This document shows positions 1 through 4,525 of a stretch of 5,515 bases of DNA, one piece after another; positions within the stretch are counted from its first letter, which is position 1; every line of letters begins with the position of its first letter. The stretch is from an uncultured Chloroflexota bacterium. Its GTDB lineage: Bacteria > Chloroflexota > Dehalococcoidia > Lucifugimonadales > CAJWER01. The position numbers were made by a program, and so were the translations under genes. The notes beneath the pieces were generated by a model. It ran no database searches, was not told the origin of the DNA, and saw only the letters and a program-made list of their open reading frames with translations. The stretch spans positions 1 to 5,515 of the forward strand of contig CAJWER010000204.1 of assembly GCA_913030785.1 (NCBI GenBank), in the 5' to 3' direction.

Positions 1-119
1 GGGAGTCCATAATAGTAAGAACGGGTAAGACACCGTCCGATAGAAAAACATTCCTGAATGACTGTTACGACATAGCGAAACGGTCGCTGATTCACCCTTG
101 GAAAACAGATAGACGCTAA
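1..119 (+). CDS. Possible 3' end of an unidentified gene, cut by the left window edge
   Basis: A plus-strand reading frame (codons from base 3) is open from the window edge to TAA at 117-119. It gives about 38 residues of balanced, charged composition (it includes TGKTPSDRKTFLND and ends HPWKTDRR). I do not recognise the family. The stop codon lies exactly where repeat element A begins at 118. A competing minus-strand frame is also open from GTG at 138 to the window edge, so the coding strand is not certain. I prefer the plus strand because its composition is more protein-like and all firm genes in the window point that way. The upstream sequence would settle it. Confidence 0.35.
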   Translation, partial: ESIIVRTGKTPSDRKTFLNDCYDIAKRSLIHPWKTDRR

Positions 120-175
120 TAGCATCCTCGCTATCCACCTGCTAGCCCCCGTAGCCCTAGCTACTACCAGCCCCG
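118..175. repeat. Element A, copy 1 (58-base dispersed repeat with two small hairpins)
   Basis: This stretch is repeated at 4185-4241 with a single C insertion as the only difference. It contains two short perfect inverted repeats: ATAGC-N6-GCTAT at the left end and GTAGC-CCTA-GCTAC in the middle. TAGCC/CTAGC motifs recur throughout. Both copies lie immediately upstream of a promoter-like R element in the same orientation, so A plus R may be one compound unit of about 120 bases. The sequence outside both copies differs at once, so the left boundary (AATAGC) is sharp. No transposase or target-site duplication is visible. Its function is unknown. Confidence 0.8.
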
Positions 176-196
176 CTTGAGCCCCTCCCCCTTGCC

Positions 197-243
197 CTCC
201 TCCGCTATACTGGCCCCAGAGGCAGGCTCATGCGGGGTGGTGT
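197..243 (+). promoter_or_regulatory. Element R1: promoter-like dispersed repeat upstream of a zinc-ribbon gene
   Basis: A pyrimidine-rich run is followed by TATACT at 206-211, which resembles a -10 box, then AGAGGCAGGCTCATGCGGGG, which recurs almost identically in R5 at 5374. The stem CTGCC/GGCAG seen in other copies is weakened here because the left arm reads CTGGC. An ATG at 230 lies 18 bases after TATACT, behind a purine-rich GAGGCAGG. It opens an eight-codon frame ending with TGA at 254-256, one base before the zinc-ribbon ATG at 258. No good -35 hexamer is visible at 16-18 bp. Promoter function is inferred from position and the TATACT box; the repeat itself is seen directly. Confidence 0.55.
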
Positions 244-257
244 ACGGAATACCTGAT

Positions 258-395
258 ATGAAATGCCCACAATGCGGTAACGATAACCAGAAGGATGCTC
301 AGTTCTGTAGTGGGTGTGGCACTAATCTGTTATCTGAAAGGCAGCCTAGTCTTGTGAAGGGTCGCAGGCCAGGTATGGATGCACTAGTCCTGTGA
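258..395 (+). CDS. Short zinc-ribbon protein, apparently truncated (45 aa)
   Basis: The protein begins MKCPQCGNDN and has four cysteines as two CxxC knuckles (C3, C6, C17, C20), the pattern of the zinc-ribbon family seen at the N-terminus of many small bacterial membrane proteins. That fold binds one zinc ion. A paralogue at 3879-4046 is similar through the ribbon and a following VKG, but then continues into a membrane helix. Here the sequence after VKG (about base 362) changes to RRPGMDALVL and stops. This looks like loss of the membrane half by recombination. A longer frame from TTG at 177 is possible, but I chose ATG 258 because the family starts with MKCPxCG and the earlier codons lie in the R1 repeat. 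No strong Shine-Dalgarno is present; the TGA of a mini-ORF lies one base upstream, so coupled reinitiation is possible. It may be a relic. Confidence 0.6.
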   Translation: MKCPQCGNDNQKDAQFCSGCGTNLLSERQPSLVKGRRPGMDALVL

Positions 396-519
396 TGACG
401 AATGAACCATCTTGATCGGCACTCCAGTGCGCCCCCACATAGCCGTAGCTGCGAATGCGTCCTGGTTAAAGTAGAGTAGCGGGGAACGTTGAGGTCGGGT
501 CGGACAGCAGGAGGGGCAT

Positions 520-1383
520 ATGAGCAGCATCGAGCCTCGGAGTAGATGGCGGGGACTCTGGAGCGTCGGGAACGTGTGCGTCCCGAGGGCTTTTGGGATC
601 GCTGGCCCGGTCGTTGTCGTGGCCGTCCTGTTATTGGCGGGCTGCTCAAGCGAGTCCGAGTCGCCCGATGTCCCTTCCGACACAGGCTTGGCGCCTGCGT
701 CGTCGCCGACCGTGGCGGCCGAAGCGCCGACCCCCGAGCCCACGGCGACCGTTGCCGCAGGCGCAGCAGCGACCGCAACCGAGGCGCCCGCGGCGACGGC
801 GACGACCGCTCCGGTTGCGACCGAGGCCGCGGCGCGGCCCACCGCCCGGCCCGTCCCCGCCGAGGCCACGCCAATGCCGAAGCTGTCGCCCCTTCCCCCT
901 GCCTCGGAGGTCACCTACGACCGGCAGAAGGAGTTGCTGAGGGCGCTGGTACAGGAGTGGTTCGTCGGTGAGAACAACCTGGATAGGCCTCGATTGAAAC
1001 TGCTGCCGGACGTCAGAGATAACCGTCGAGGCGGCATACTGATCCACATCGAGATCAACGGCGACGAGTACGACACGACGACCAAGAAGAAGGCCGAGCT
1101 CGACATACTCATGCGGGACACCTACGAGCTCATCTACACGACGGGTTACGAGGTGACCGAGGTCGCGATAACCGCCGTCATGAACGGCGTCGTACACCAC
1201 ACAGCGAACGCCGCATCGGTCAAGCCCATCCAGGCTTTCAGATCGAGGCTGCGAGGCGACGCCGCCGCGACCGTGGACTGGGCCAACAAGGACTCCCTGG
1301 ACTTCAACGAGATATGGGATAACGTGCTGCTGAATACGGCCTGGAAGCGAGAGCTGGCCGAGGAGGGCGAGGCCGGCCAGTAG
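520..1383 (+). CDS. Secreted lipoprotein of unknown function with Thr/Ala/Pro-rich linker (287 aa)
   Basis: This is a complete gene with AGGAGG at 509-514, five bases before the ATG. Residues 1-42 form a lipoprotein signal: a basic n-region (R7, R9, R11, R23), a hydrophobic core (VVVVAVLLL) and a LAGC lipobox with C42 as the predicted lipidation site. The mature protein should therefore be anchored on the outer face of the cytoplasmic membrane. Residues 43 to about 130 are a low-complexity linker of Ala, Thr, Pro and Glu, probably a flexible stalk. Residues 131-287 form a globular domain with alternating helices and strands (for example GGILIHIEING at 171-181, a Lys/Glu-rich helix at 188-208, and VAITAVMNGVVHH at 215-227). 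I recognise no enzyme motif or named family in this domain. A second lipoprotein start follows 52 bases downstream, suggesting a former two-lipoprotein operon. A substrate-binding or sensing role would be guesswork. Confidence 0.9.
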   Translation: MSSIEPRSRWRGLWSVGNVCVPRAFGIAGPVVVVAVLLLAGCSSESESPDVPSDTGLAPASSPTVAAEAPTPEPTATVAAGAAATATEAPAATATTAPVATEAAARPTARPVPAEATPMPKLSPLPPASEVTYDRQKELLRALVQEWFVGENNLDRPRLKLLPDVRDNRRGGILIHIEINGDEYDTTTKKKAELDILMRDTYELIYTTGYEVTEVAITAVMNGVVHHTANAASVKPIQAFRSRLRGDAAATVDWANKDSLDFNEIWDNVLLNTAWKRELAEEGEAGQ

Positions 1384-1435
1384 ACGCGCACTGTGCGGTT
1401 TGTACCCGTTGCAATCGCCGTGAGAGGATGGCGTC

Positions 1436-1591
1436 ATGATGCCTGGTGGTCGATATGTGACGCATACGGCGGCAATCCTGGGCGTCGCGGGCGTGATCGC
1501 CATCCTACTGGCCGGCTGCAGCCGGCCACGACCTGGCACGATTTTGCGGGGGATTCGCCCCGGAAAGACTACTACCGATTCCTTACCCTGA
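1436..1591 (+). pseudogene. Truncated lipoprotein: signal peptide and lipobox only
   Basis: A start at ATG 1436 (a second in-frame ATG follows at 1439) has GAGAGG at 1422-1427 with an eight-base spacer. It encodes a short basic n-region, a hydrophobic core (AAILGVAGVIAILLAGC) and a clear lipobox with the cysteine at residue 28. Only 23 further residues follow before TGA at 1589-1591, and these are the wrong reading frame of a methyltransferase fragment. The real lipoprotein body is therefore missing, and the break falls within or just after a 20-bp palindrome at 1509-1528. The 52-base gap after the upstream lipoprotein and its good ribosome binding site imply it was once the second gene of that operon. 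It might still yield a 51-residue lipopeptide, but I regard it as a relic. Confidence 0.7.
1509..1528. repeat. Perfect 20-bp GC-rich palindrome at a gene-fragment junction
   Basis: TGGCCGGCTGCAGCCGGCCA reads the same on both strands. The left half encodes the lipobox region (LAGC) of the truncated lipoprotein. The right half leads directly into the methyltransferase frame, which begins to look authentic at about 1531. Its position exactly at the switch between two unrelated gene fragments suggests a recombination or fold-back repair scar, although a chance palindrome in GC-rich coding sequence cannot be excluded. Confidence 0.75.
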
Positions 1592-1680
1592 TTGAGCAAA
1601 ATCCAGGGAGAGTCGTAGATATAGGATGTGCAACCGGTCGGCTTCTGATCCCATTCTTAGAGGCCGGAGTCGACATCGAT
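1531..1680 (+). pseudogene. SAM-dependent methyltransferase fragment (motif I region only)
   Basis: This frame encodes about 50 residues typical of the start of a class I SAM-dependent methyltransferase: TWHDFAGDSPRKDYYRFL, then the SAM-binding motif I strand and glycine loop VVDIGCATGRLLIPFLEAG (D and GxxTG signature), then GVDID. In an intact member the next part would be the acidic residue at the end of strand 2 and a further 150 or more residues. Here the frame continues as unrelated sequence (from EARLLAIEI to a stop at 1854) that runs into non-coding DNA carrying palindromes. The N-terminal side is also cut, at the lipoprotein junction. Both ends are therefore broken and it cannot be a working enzyme. 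The formal open frame 1393-1854 is much longer than the recognisable part. Confidence 0.65.
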
Positions 1681-1700
1681 GAGGCAAGACTCCTAGCTAT

Positions 1701-1735
1701 AGAGATACGACCGAACGGAGTGAGGGAGTATCTCT
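1701..1735. repeat. Inverted repeat AGAGATAC / GTATCTCT
   Basis: AGAGATAC at 1701-1708 is the exact complement of GTATCTCT at 1728-1735, with a 19-base spacer (1709-1727). A T·G pair could extend the stem by one. It lies in the non-coding gap between the methyltransferase shard and the DinB-like gene, 40 bases before a much stronger palindrome. It could be an RNA hairpin in a leader, or an eroded end of a small element. No run of T follows, so it does not look like a terminator. Confidence 0.45.
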
Positions 1736-1774
1736 GTAATGGTAAGAGAGCAAGTTCCGAGCCTGGAAAGTTCC

Positions 1775-1802
1775 GATTCAACCTCATATATGAGGTTGAA
1801 TC
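1775..1802. promoter_or_regulatory. Perfect 28-bp palindrome upstream of the DinB-like gene (candidate operator)
   Basis: The half-site GATTCAACCTCATA is followed directly by its exact reverse complement, with no mismatch over 28 bases and no spacer. The symmetry stops at both ends, where C faces C. The centre is AT-rich (CATATATG). It lies 41 bases before the GTG start at 1844. A perfect two-fold site of this length fits binding by a dimeric or tetrameric repressor, or a hairpin of 12 bp with a four-base loop in RNA. Which of the two applies cannot be told from sequence alone. No second copy occurs in the window. Confidence 0.6.
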
Positions 1803-1843
1803 CATAGCGAATTGGAGCAAACAAACACATGGGAGGTCGGCCC

Positions 1844-2323
1844 GTGACTGCTGAACTGCGAGCTCGTAAGATCGAGTCCTATGGAAACGCCCACGGTGCG
1901 CTAGTCGACGCCTTAAACCGGTTCCCTCAGGAAATGTGGCGTTTCAAGGACGATCACGGCAGTTGGAGCATACATGAAATTGTAATCCACATAGCGGACA
2001 GCGAAGCCAATAGCTATATCCGGTGCAGGCGGATTATCGCGGAGCCAGATGTTCCTCTCTCTCCTTATGACGAAAACCAGTGGGCCGATTCGCTACGCTA
2101 CCACGAACAAAGCACAGAAGATGCTCTGGAACTGTTCAGGTGGCTACGGCGCAAAAGCTATCTGCTGGTGAAGTCGCTGCCCGAAGCATTCTGGTCGAAC
2201 ACTGCCTATCACCCTGAGAACGGAAACATGACCCTAGACGATTGGCTCGATGTCTACGAGCGGCACGTTCCAGAGCATATACAACAAATGTCGGAAAACT
2301 ACGAGGCCTGGCTCAAGTCGTAA
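1844..2323 (+). CDS. DinB-superfamily protein, putative metal-dependent (159 aa)
   Basis: The protein resembles the DinB/DinB_2 four-helix-bundle superfamily, whose known members include thiol S-transferases (bacillithiol- and mycothiol-dependent) and damage-inducible proteins. Length is typical. The expected metal-binding histidines are visible: H49 in the motif SWSIHEIVIHIADSE, and H141 and H145 in YERHVPEHIQQM near the C-terminus. Together these form the usual three-His site. There is no signal peptide, so it should be cytoplasmic. I chose GTG 1844 because GGGAGG (1831-1836) lies seven bases upstream. The alternative ATG 1829 would place that ribosome binding site inside the gene. A 28-bp perfect palindrome lies 41 bases upstream, so a dedicated regulator is plausible. 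The gene stands alone, and its substrate cannot be inferred. Confidence 0.88.
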   Translation: MTAELRARKIESYGNAHGALVDALNRFPQEMWRFKDDHGSWSIHEIVIHIADSEANSYIRCRRIIAEPDVPLSPYDENQWADSLRYHEQSTEDALELFRWLRRKSYLLVKSLPEAFWSNTAYHPENGNMTLDDWLDVYERHVPEHIQQMSENYEAWLKS

Positions 2324-2480
2324 CTGCGTTGCAACATCGTTGCGGGGTCGTCTCTCGGCATAGATAGACACTGGCGCGACAACCGCCACCTTGGCATGAT
2401 GGAGTGCATGAGAGTGATACTAGGCTTGCGAGGCACTGCGACAGAGGAGACAGGCGTGGCGGGAATCGGGAGGGTCTTTT

Positions 2481-2900
2481 TTGTGCAAGAATCGTGTTTC
2501 TTGTGCAGGGCGGCATTCTAGTGCAAAGCCCCACCAGGGGAATCCGGCAACTCTTGTGTTGGAGGCGTATCCGCGTCTCGTGGCCGATGCGCTGCGTGGC
2601 CGTAACCCATACAAAAGTGACAAACCCAAGACACAAACCGAAGAGCATAGGCGAGTTAGGCAGCTTATCGTGGAGCATCTGTCGGATCCCTCTGCCACCC
2701 GTAAATACGGAGTATACGTTGATTGGGCGGACGGGCTAACCACCAAGGCAGTGGCCGGGGATGCAACCGGAGACGTTCTTGATGCGGTTCTCTGTGCCGT
2801 TCAGGCCGCCTGGGGATGGACGAGACGCGAGTATGGGTTTGGAGTTCCAGCGGATTGTGATTTGGCGGAGGGATGGATCGTCGACCCTCACAATATCTAA
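2481..2900 (+). CDS. DUF429 / RNase H-like protein, N-terminally truncated (139 aa at most)
   Basis: From about base 2544 the frame looks like the C-terminal part of DUF429, a predicted RNase H-fold family of unknown activity. It has LVLEAYPRLV (25-34), an Arg/Glu-rich helix (53-66), GDVLDAVLCAVQAAW (97-111) with the conserved acidic D98/D101, and the family-typical end EGWIVDP (130-136). Full-length members are usually well over 200 residues and begin with an Asp-containing first strand. That half is absent, and I found no match to it in any frame of 2324-2540. The first 20 or so residues (Cys/His/Ser-rich) look like out-of-family read-through. TTG 2481 is the longest possible start and has GGGAGG at 2468-2473, seven bases upstream, which may be coincidence. 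It is probably a relic, though it could be expressed as a truncated protein. Confidence 0.6.
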   Translation: MCKNRVSCAGRHSSAKPHQGNPATLVLEAYPRLVADALRGRNPYKSDKPKTQTEEHRRVRQLIVEHLSDPSATRKYGVYVDWADGLTTKAVAGDATGDVLDAVLCAVQAAWGWTRREYGFGVPADCDLAEGWIVDPHNI

Positions 2901-2948
2901 TTCGGCCCCGGTACGTCGGCTTCGCGACTCACACGACCCCTCTCTCCT

Positions 2949-2990
2949 TTCCCCCCTAGGCTACACTGCCCCGGGAGGCAGGGTTATGTG
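2949..2990 (+). promoter_or_regulatory. Element R2: dispersed promoter-like repeat upstream of the cupredoxin lipoprotein
   Basis: A C/T-rich run ends in CCTAGGCTACACTGCC. TACACT at 2962-2967 occupies the place of TATACT in the other copies. The stem CTGCC (2966-2970) and GGCAG (2977-2981) is perfect with a six-base loop. An ATG at 2986 lies 18 bases after the box, as in R1, R3 and R5, and opens a 20-codon frame ending with TAG at 3046-3048. The next firm gene starts at 3106. The TSS and -35 box are not determinable. Confidence 0.5.
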
Positions 2991-3105
2991 GGAGCGTTGG
3001 AATTCGATAGGCTATTGTGTCTCCAAGCAGGTTCCACACGAGAGGTAGGACATGGTAACTATGGAGACCAAGATGGTGGCGACAGGACGATGTGGGGAGG
3101 GTTTG

Positions 3106-3704
3106 ATGTGGTATCTGAGGATTGTCGTAGCAATCGCCGGGCTGATCCTTTTCGCATCGGGTTGCGGAGGAGGGGGCGATGCCGTGACCCCCGACTTCGA
3201 TGAGACCCAGTACGTAGGTATAGTAAGGGGGTCGGTACGATCAACATTGACATGGATGATTTCAAATTCACCCCCAACAAGATTCAACTGAGAATCGATC
3301 AGAAGATACGCATCGTTCTGAACAACAATTCTGCGGAGCATGATCACGGGTTTACGGTGGGGTACGGGGTGGTGACGGAGAATGGTTTCGCCATAGGGTT
3401 CGAGACAGACCTATTTGAAGACATCGAAGTGGCAGTTACCGGGCCCGCCAAAATGGTGAGGTCTGGCGGGGCCATACTGACCCGCGAAGGCGATGGCGAT
3501 GTGGAGGAAACCGCAGGTGGCTTCATGGTCGTCAAGGCTCCATTCAGTAAGGCTACGATAATCGAGTTCACCGTCCCTGATACGTTCGGAGACTTCGAGT
3601 TCGCATCATTTGAGAGCGGCGGGAAGTACTATGACGACGGGATGAAAGGCGTCATCCAGGTGTTTCCCAAAGAATCCTCGTGTCGGCGCGCCCAGGGATG
3701 CTGA
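3106..3704 (+). pseudogene. Cupredoxin-like lipoprotein broken by a frameshift
   Basis: ATG 3106 has GGGGAGG at 3094-3100, five bases upstream. It opens a lipoprotein signal with the lipobox ASGC (Cys at residue 20) followed by GGGG and an acidic stretch. This frame stops at 3289-3291. The rest of the protein is in the -1 frame. It is readable upstream of ATG 3252 as VGTINIDMDDFKFTPN and runs to TGA at 3702-3704. A -1 shift at the five-G run (3227-3231), or one missing G, joins the two parts smoothly. The second part has a cupredoxin-like beta-sandwich pattern (INIDMDDFKFTPNKI, NNNSAEHDHGFTV, a C-terminal GMKGVIQV). In copper-binding relatives the last loop reads C-x3-G-H-x4-GM or similar; here it reads SFESGGKYYDDGM, so Cys and His are replaced and only Met remains. 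It should not hold a classical type 1 copper. The frameshift may be real or an assembly error in a homopolymer. Confidence 0.7.
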
Positions 3705-3741
3705 AGGACAGGAAGCAGCGCTGGCTTGTAAATAAGAGACG

Positions 3742-3782
3742 TAGGAACTGCCCCTAGAGGCAGGGTTATGCGGGGTGGTGGC
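3742..3782 (+). promoter_or_regulatory. Element R3: dispersed repeat, -10-like box missing
   Basis: AACTGCCCCTAGAGGCAGGG carries the perfect CTGCC (3748-3752) / GGCAG (3759-3763) stem, followed by TTATGCGGGGTGGTG, closely matching R1. The TATACT box and C-rich run of R1, R4 and R5 are absent; the sequence before the stem reads ACGTAGGAA. It lies about 95 bases upstream of the second zinc-ribbon gene, so element and gene family co-occur twice in the window. The conservation of the stem without the box argues that the stem and the downstream ATGCGGGG are what is kept. Confidence 0.5.
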
Positions 3783-3818
3783 TAACGGCTAGGAGTCCCA
3801 TAGGGCATTAGGTACGAC

Positions 3819-3843
3819 GGGGGGATATATCTTTATCCCGCCC
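3819..3843. promoter_or_regulatory. Leader hairpin upstream of the zinc-ribbon gene
   Basis: GGGATA (3822-3827) pairs with TATCCC (3834-3839) around a six-base loop. With the G at 3840 bulged out, three more G:C pairs form between 3819-3821 and 3841-3843. The 9-bp stem ends 35 bases before the gene start at 3879. No U-run follows, so it is not a standard terminator; a leader RNA structure or protein-binding site is possible. Confidence 0.4.
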
Positions 3844-3878
3844 CAGTCGCTCAATACAGAAGTAGTAATGTGGTTGAT

Positions 3879-4046
3879 ATGAAATGCCGGAAATGCCGTA
3901 ACGAAAACCCAGAGGATGATCTGATATGTGGCGGGTGTGGCGCTTCCCTGTCTGGTATGAATACATGGGTTAAGGGATTTATATGGGTAATGATGGTTGG
4001 TGCGGCGCTGGGTCTACTCGTGCCATCTTGCTATGGGCTCTTCTAG
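3879..4046 (+). CDS. Small zinc-ribbon membrane protein (55 aa)
   Basis: The frame gives MKCRKCRNENPEDD with two CxxC knuckles (C3, C6, C17, C20), then a short linker (SLSGMNTWVKG), then one hydrophobic segment of about 20 residues (FIWVMMVGAALGLLVPSC, 34-51), ending at TAG 4044-4046. The layout is a cytoplasmic zinc ribbon anchored by a single membrane helix. It is a paralogue of the 258-395 gene, with which it shares ribbon, linker end VKG and the context TGATATGAAATGC around the start. There is no convincing Shine-Dalgarno. A mini-frame ATG 3868 (M-W-L-I) ends with TGA at 3880-3882, overlapping the start as ATGA, so translational coupling is possible. R7 replaces the usual Gly after the second Cys. 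The role is unknown. Confidence 0.6.
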   Translation: MKCRKCRNENPEDDLICGGCGASLSGMNTWVKGFIWVMMVGAALGLLVPSCYGLF

Positions 4047-4205
4047 CCACCGCCTTTTAACTAGTCCGCTATTTCTGCGGCTGAAGACCACACGGTAGCC
4101 CTCAAGTAAGGCATCAGCCTCTGGAACTGGTTGGAAATGGCAAGACCCGTTCACAATCCACCTCACAACAGCCTTATAAGCCCCAATAGCATCCTCGCTA
4201 TCCAC
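4014..4205 (-). CDS. Weak minus-strand ORF (63 aa), probably not a gene
   Basis: The GTG start at 4203-4205 lies inside element A copy 2, so its first seven codons (VDSEDAI) are also present at 138-118 as part of element A copy 1. The rest (including GSCHFQPVPEADALLEGYRV) has acceptable composition but matches no family I know. It has no clear ribosome binding site and overlaps the end of the zinc-ribbon gene by 33 bases in antisense. I list it because this stretch has no other coding candidate and because the identical start codons in two places could be read as a duplicated gene start. Confidence 0.15.
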   Translation of the reverse strand: MDSEDAIGAYKAVVRWIVNGSCHFQPVPEADALLEGYRVVFSRRNSGLVKRRWLEEPIARWHE

Positions 4206-4241
4206 CTGCTAGCCCCGTAGCCCTAGCTACTACCAGCCCCG
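4185..4241. repeat. Element A, copy 2 (57-base dispersed repeat)
   Basis: This copy is identical to 118-175 except for one C fewer in the AGCCCC(C)GTAGCC run. It keeps both hairpins, ATAGC-N6-GCTAT and GTAGC-CCTA-GCTAC. As at copy 1, a promoter-like R element follows about 25 bases later on the same strand. Sequence identity this high over non-coding DNA points to recent duplication or strong constraint. Confidence 0.8.
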
Positions 4242-4255
4242 GCTATGTCCCCTTG

Positions 4256-4290
4256 CCCCCCCTGGGCTATACTGCCACCAGAGGCACAGC
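4256..4290 (+). promoter_or_regulatory. Element R4: dispersed promoter-like repeat
   Basis: A C-run leads to GGGCTATACTGCC with TATACT at 4268-4273, then ACCAGAGGCAC. The stem is reduced to TGCC/GGCA. The conserved ATGCGGGG is missing; instead GGCACAGC is duplicated (4283-4298). Downstream, AATTGTGATATGAATCGC resembles the TGATATGAAATGC context of both zinc-ribbon starts, but the frame there (ATG 4309) ends after ten codons. This looks like a decayed A-R-zinc-ribbon unit. Confidence 0.5.
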
Positions 4291-4298
4291 GGCACAGC
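4283..4298. repeat. 8-bp tandem duplication GGCACAGC x2
   Basis: GGCACAGC at 4283-4290 is repeated directly at 4291-4298. It replaces the conserved GGCAGGCTCATG of the other R elements, so it probably arose by slippage within R4. Confidence 0.6.
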
Positions 4299-4312
4299 GA
4301 ATTGTGATATGA

Positions 4313-4453
4313 ATCGCTCTAGAGGAGCGGGACTACCGTGAGCGTGCTACTCACAGCCAAGTCAAGATCCACAACCCCTCCCGCCATCAGAAGGAAGCTG
4401 AGAACACCGCAGTGGAAGAATACACCCCCGACTATTCATACCTGTTGGACTGA
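4313..4453 (+). pseudogene. Possible coding remnant (about 46 codons) upstream of the SDR
   Basis: Between in-frame TGA 4310-4312 and TGA 4451-4453 one frame gives a highly charged sequence (LEERDYRERATHSQVKIHNP, later EEYTPDYSYLLD). The ending YTPDYSYLLD resembles the segment just before the membrane helix in small membrane proteins, but no helix follows. No ATG and no plausible start with a ribosome binding site is present in this frame. Another frame from GTG 4337 also stays open for about 46 codons, so the coding frame is not secure. It is best described as a candidate relic in an otherwise gene-free stretch (4047-4525). Confidence 0.2.
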
Positions 4454-4525
4454 TGTCGGGAAAACATCGCAACCATAGAAGTTGAGGGCACGGAGGCGAA
4501 GGCAGCCGACCAGGAGGTGACCGAA

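Noticed and set aside
1..138. Minus-strand frame open from GTG 138 to the left edge
   Set aside because: Its first codons lie in element A, it has no ribosome binding site, and the plus-strand frame ending at 119 has a more protein-like composition. It cannot be fully excluded.
384..914. Minus-strand Ala/Gly/Val-rich frame of 176 codons
   Set aside because: It is the antisense reading of the Ala/Thr/Pro linker of the lipoprotein; low complexity, no start signal and no family match.
646..1599. Long minus-strand frame (317 codons) opposite the first lipoprotein
   Set aside because: It is antisense to a gene with a strong ribosome binding site, signal peptide and lipobox. Its Arg/Gly-rich composition is what GC-rich antisense coding DNA gives.
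2331..2343. Hairpin GCAAC-ATC-GTTGC just after the DinB stop as a terminator
   Set aside because: The stem is only five base pairs and no T-run follows, so it does not qualify as an intrinsic terminator.
2404..2739. Plus-strand frame of 111 codons overlapping the DUF429 remnant
   Set aside because: It shows no family motifs, and the overlapping frame from 2481 carries recognisable DUF429 motifs.
118..4241. The two element A copies as part of a CRISPR array or a composite transposon
   Set aside because: Only two copies, about 4 kb apart, with no regular spacers, no cas genes, no transposase and no target-site duplication visible.
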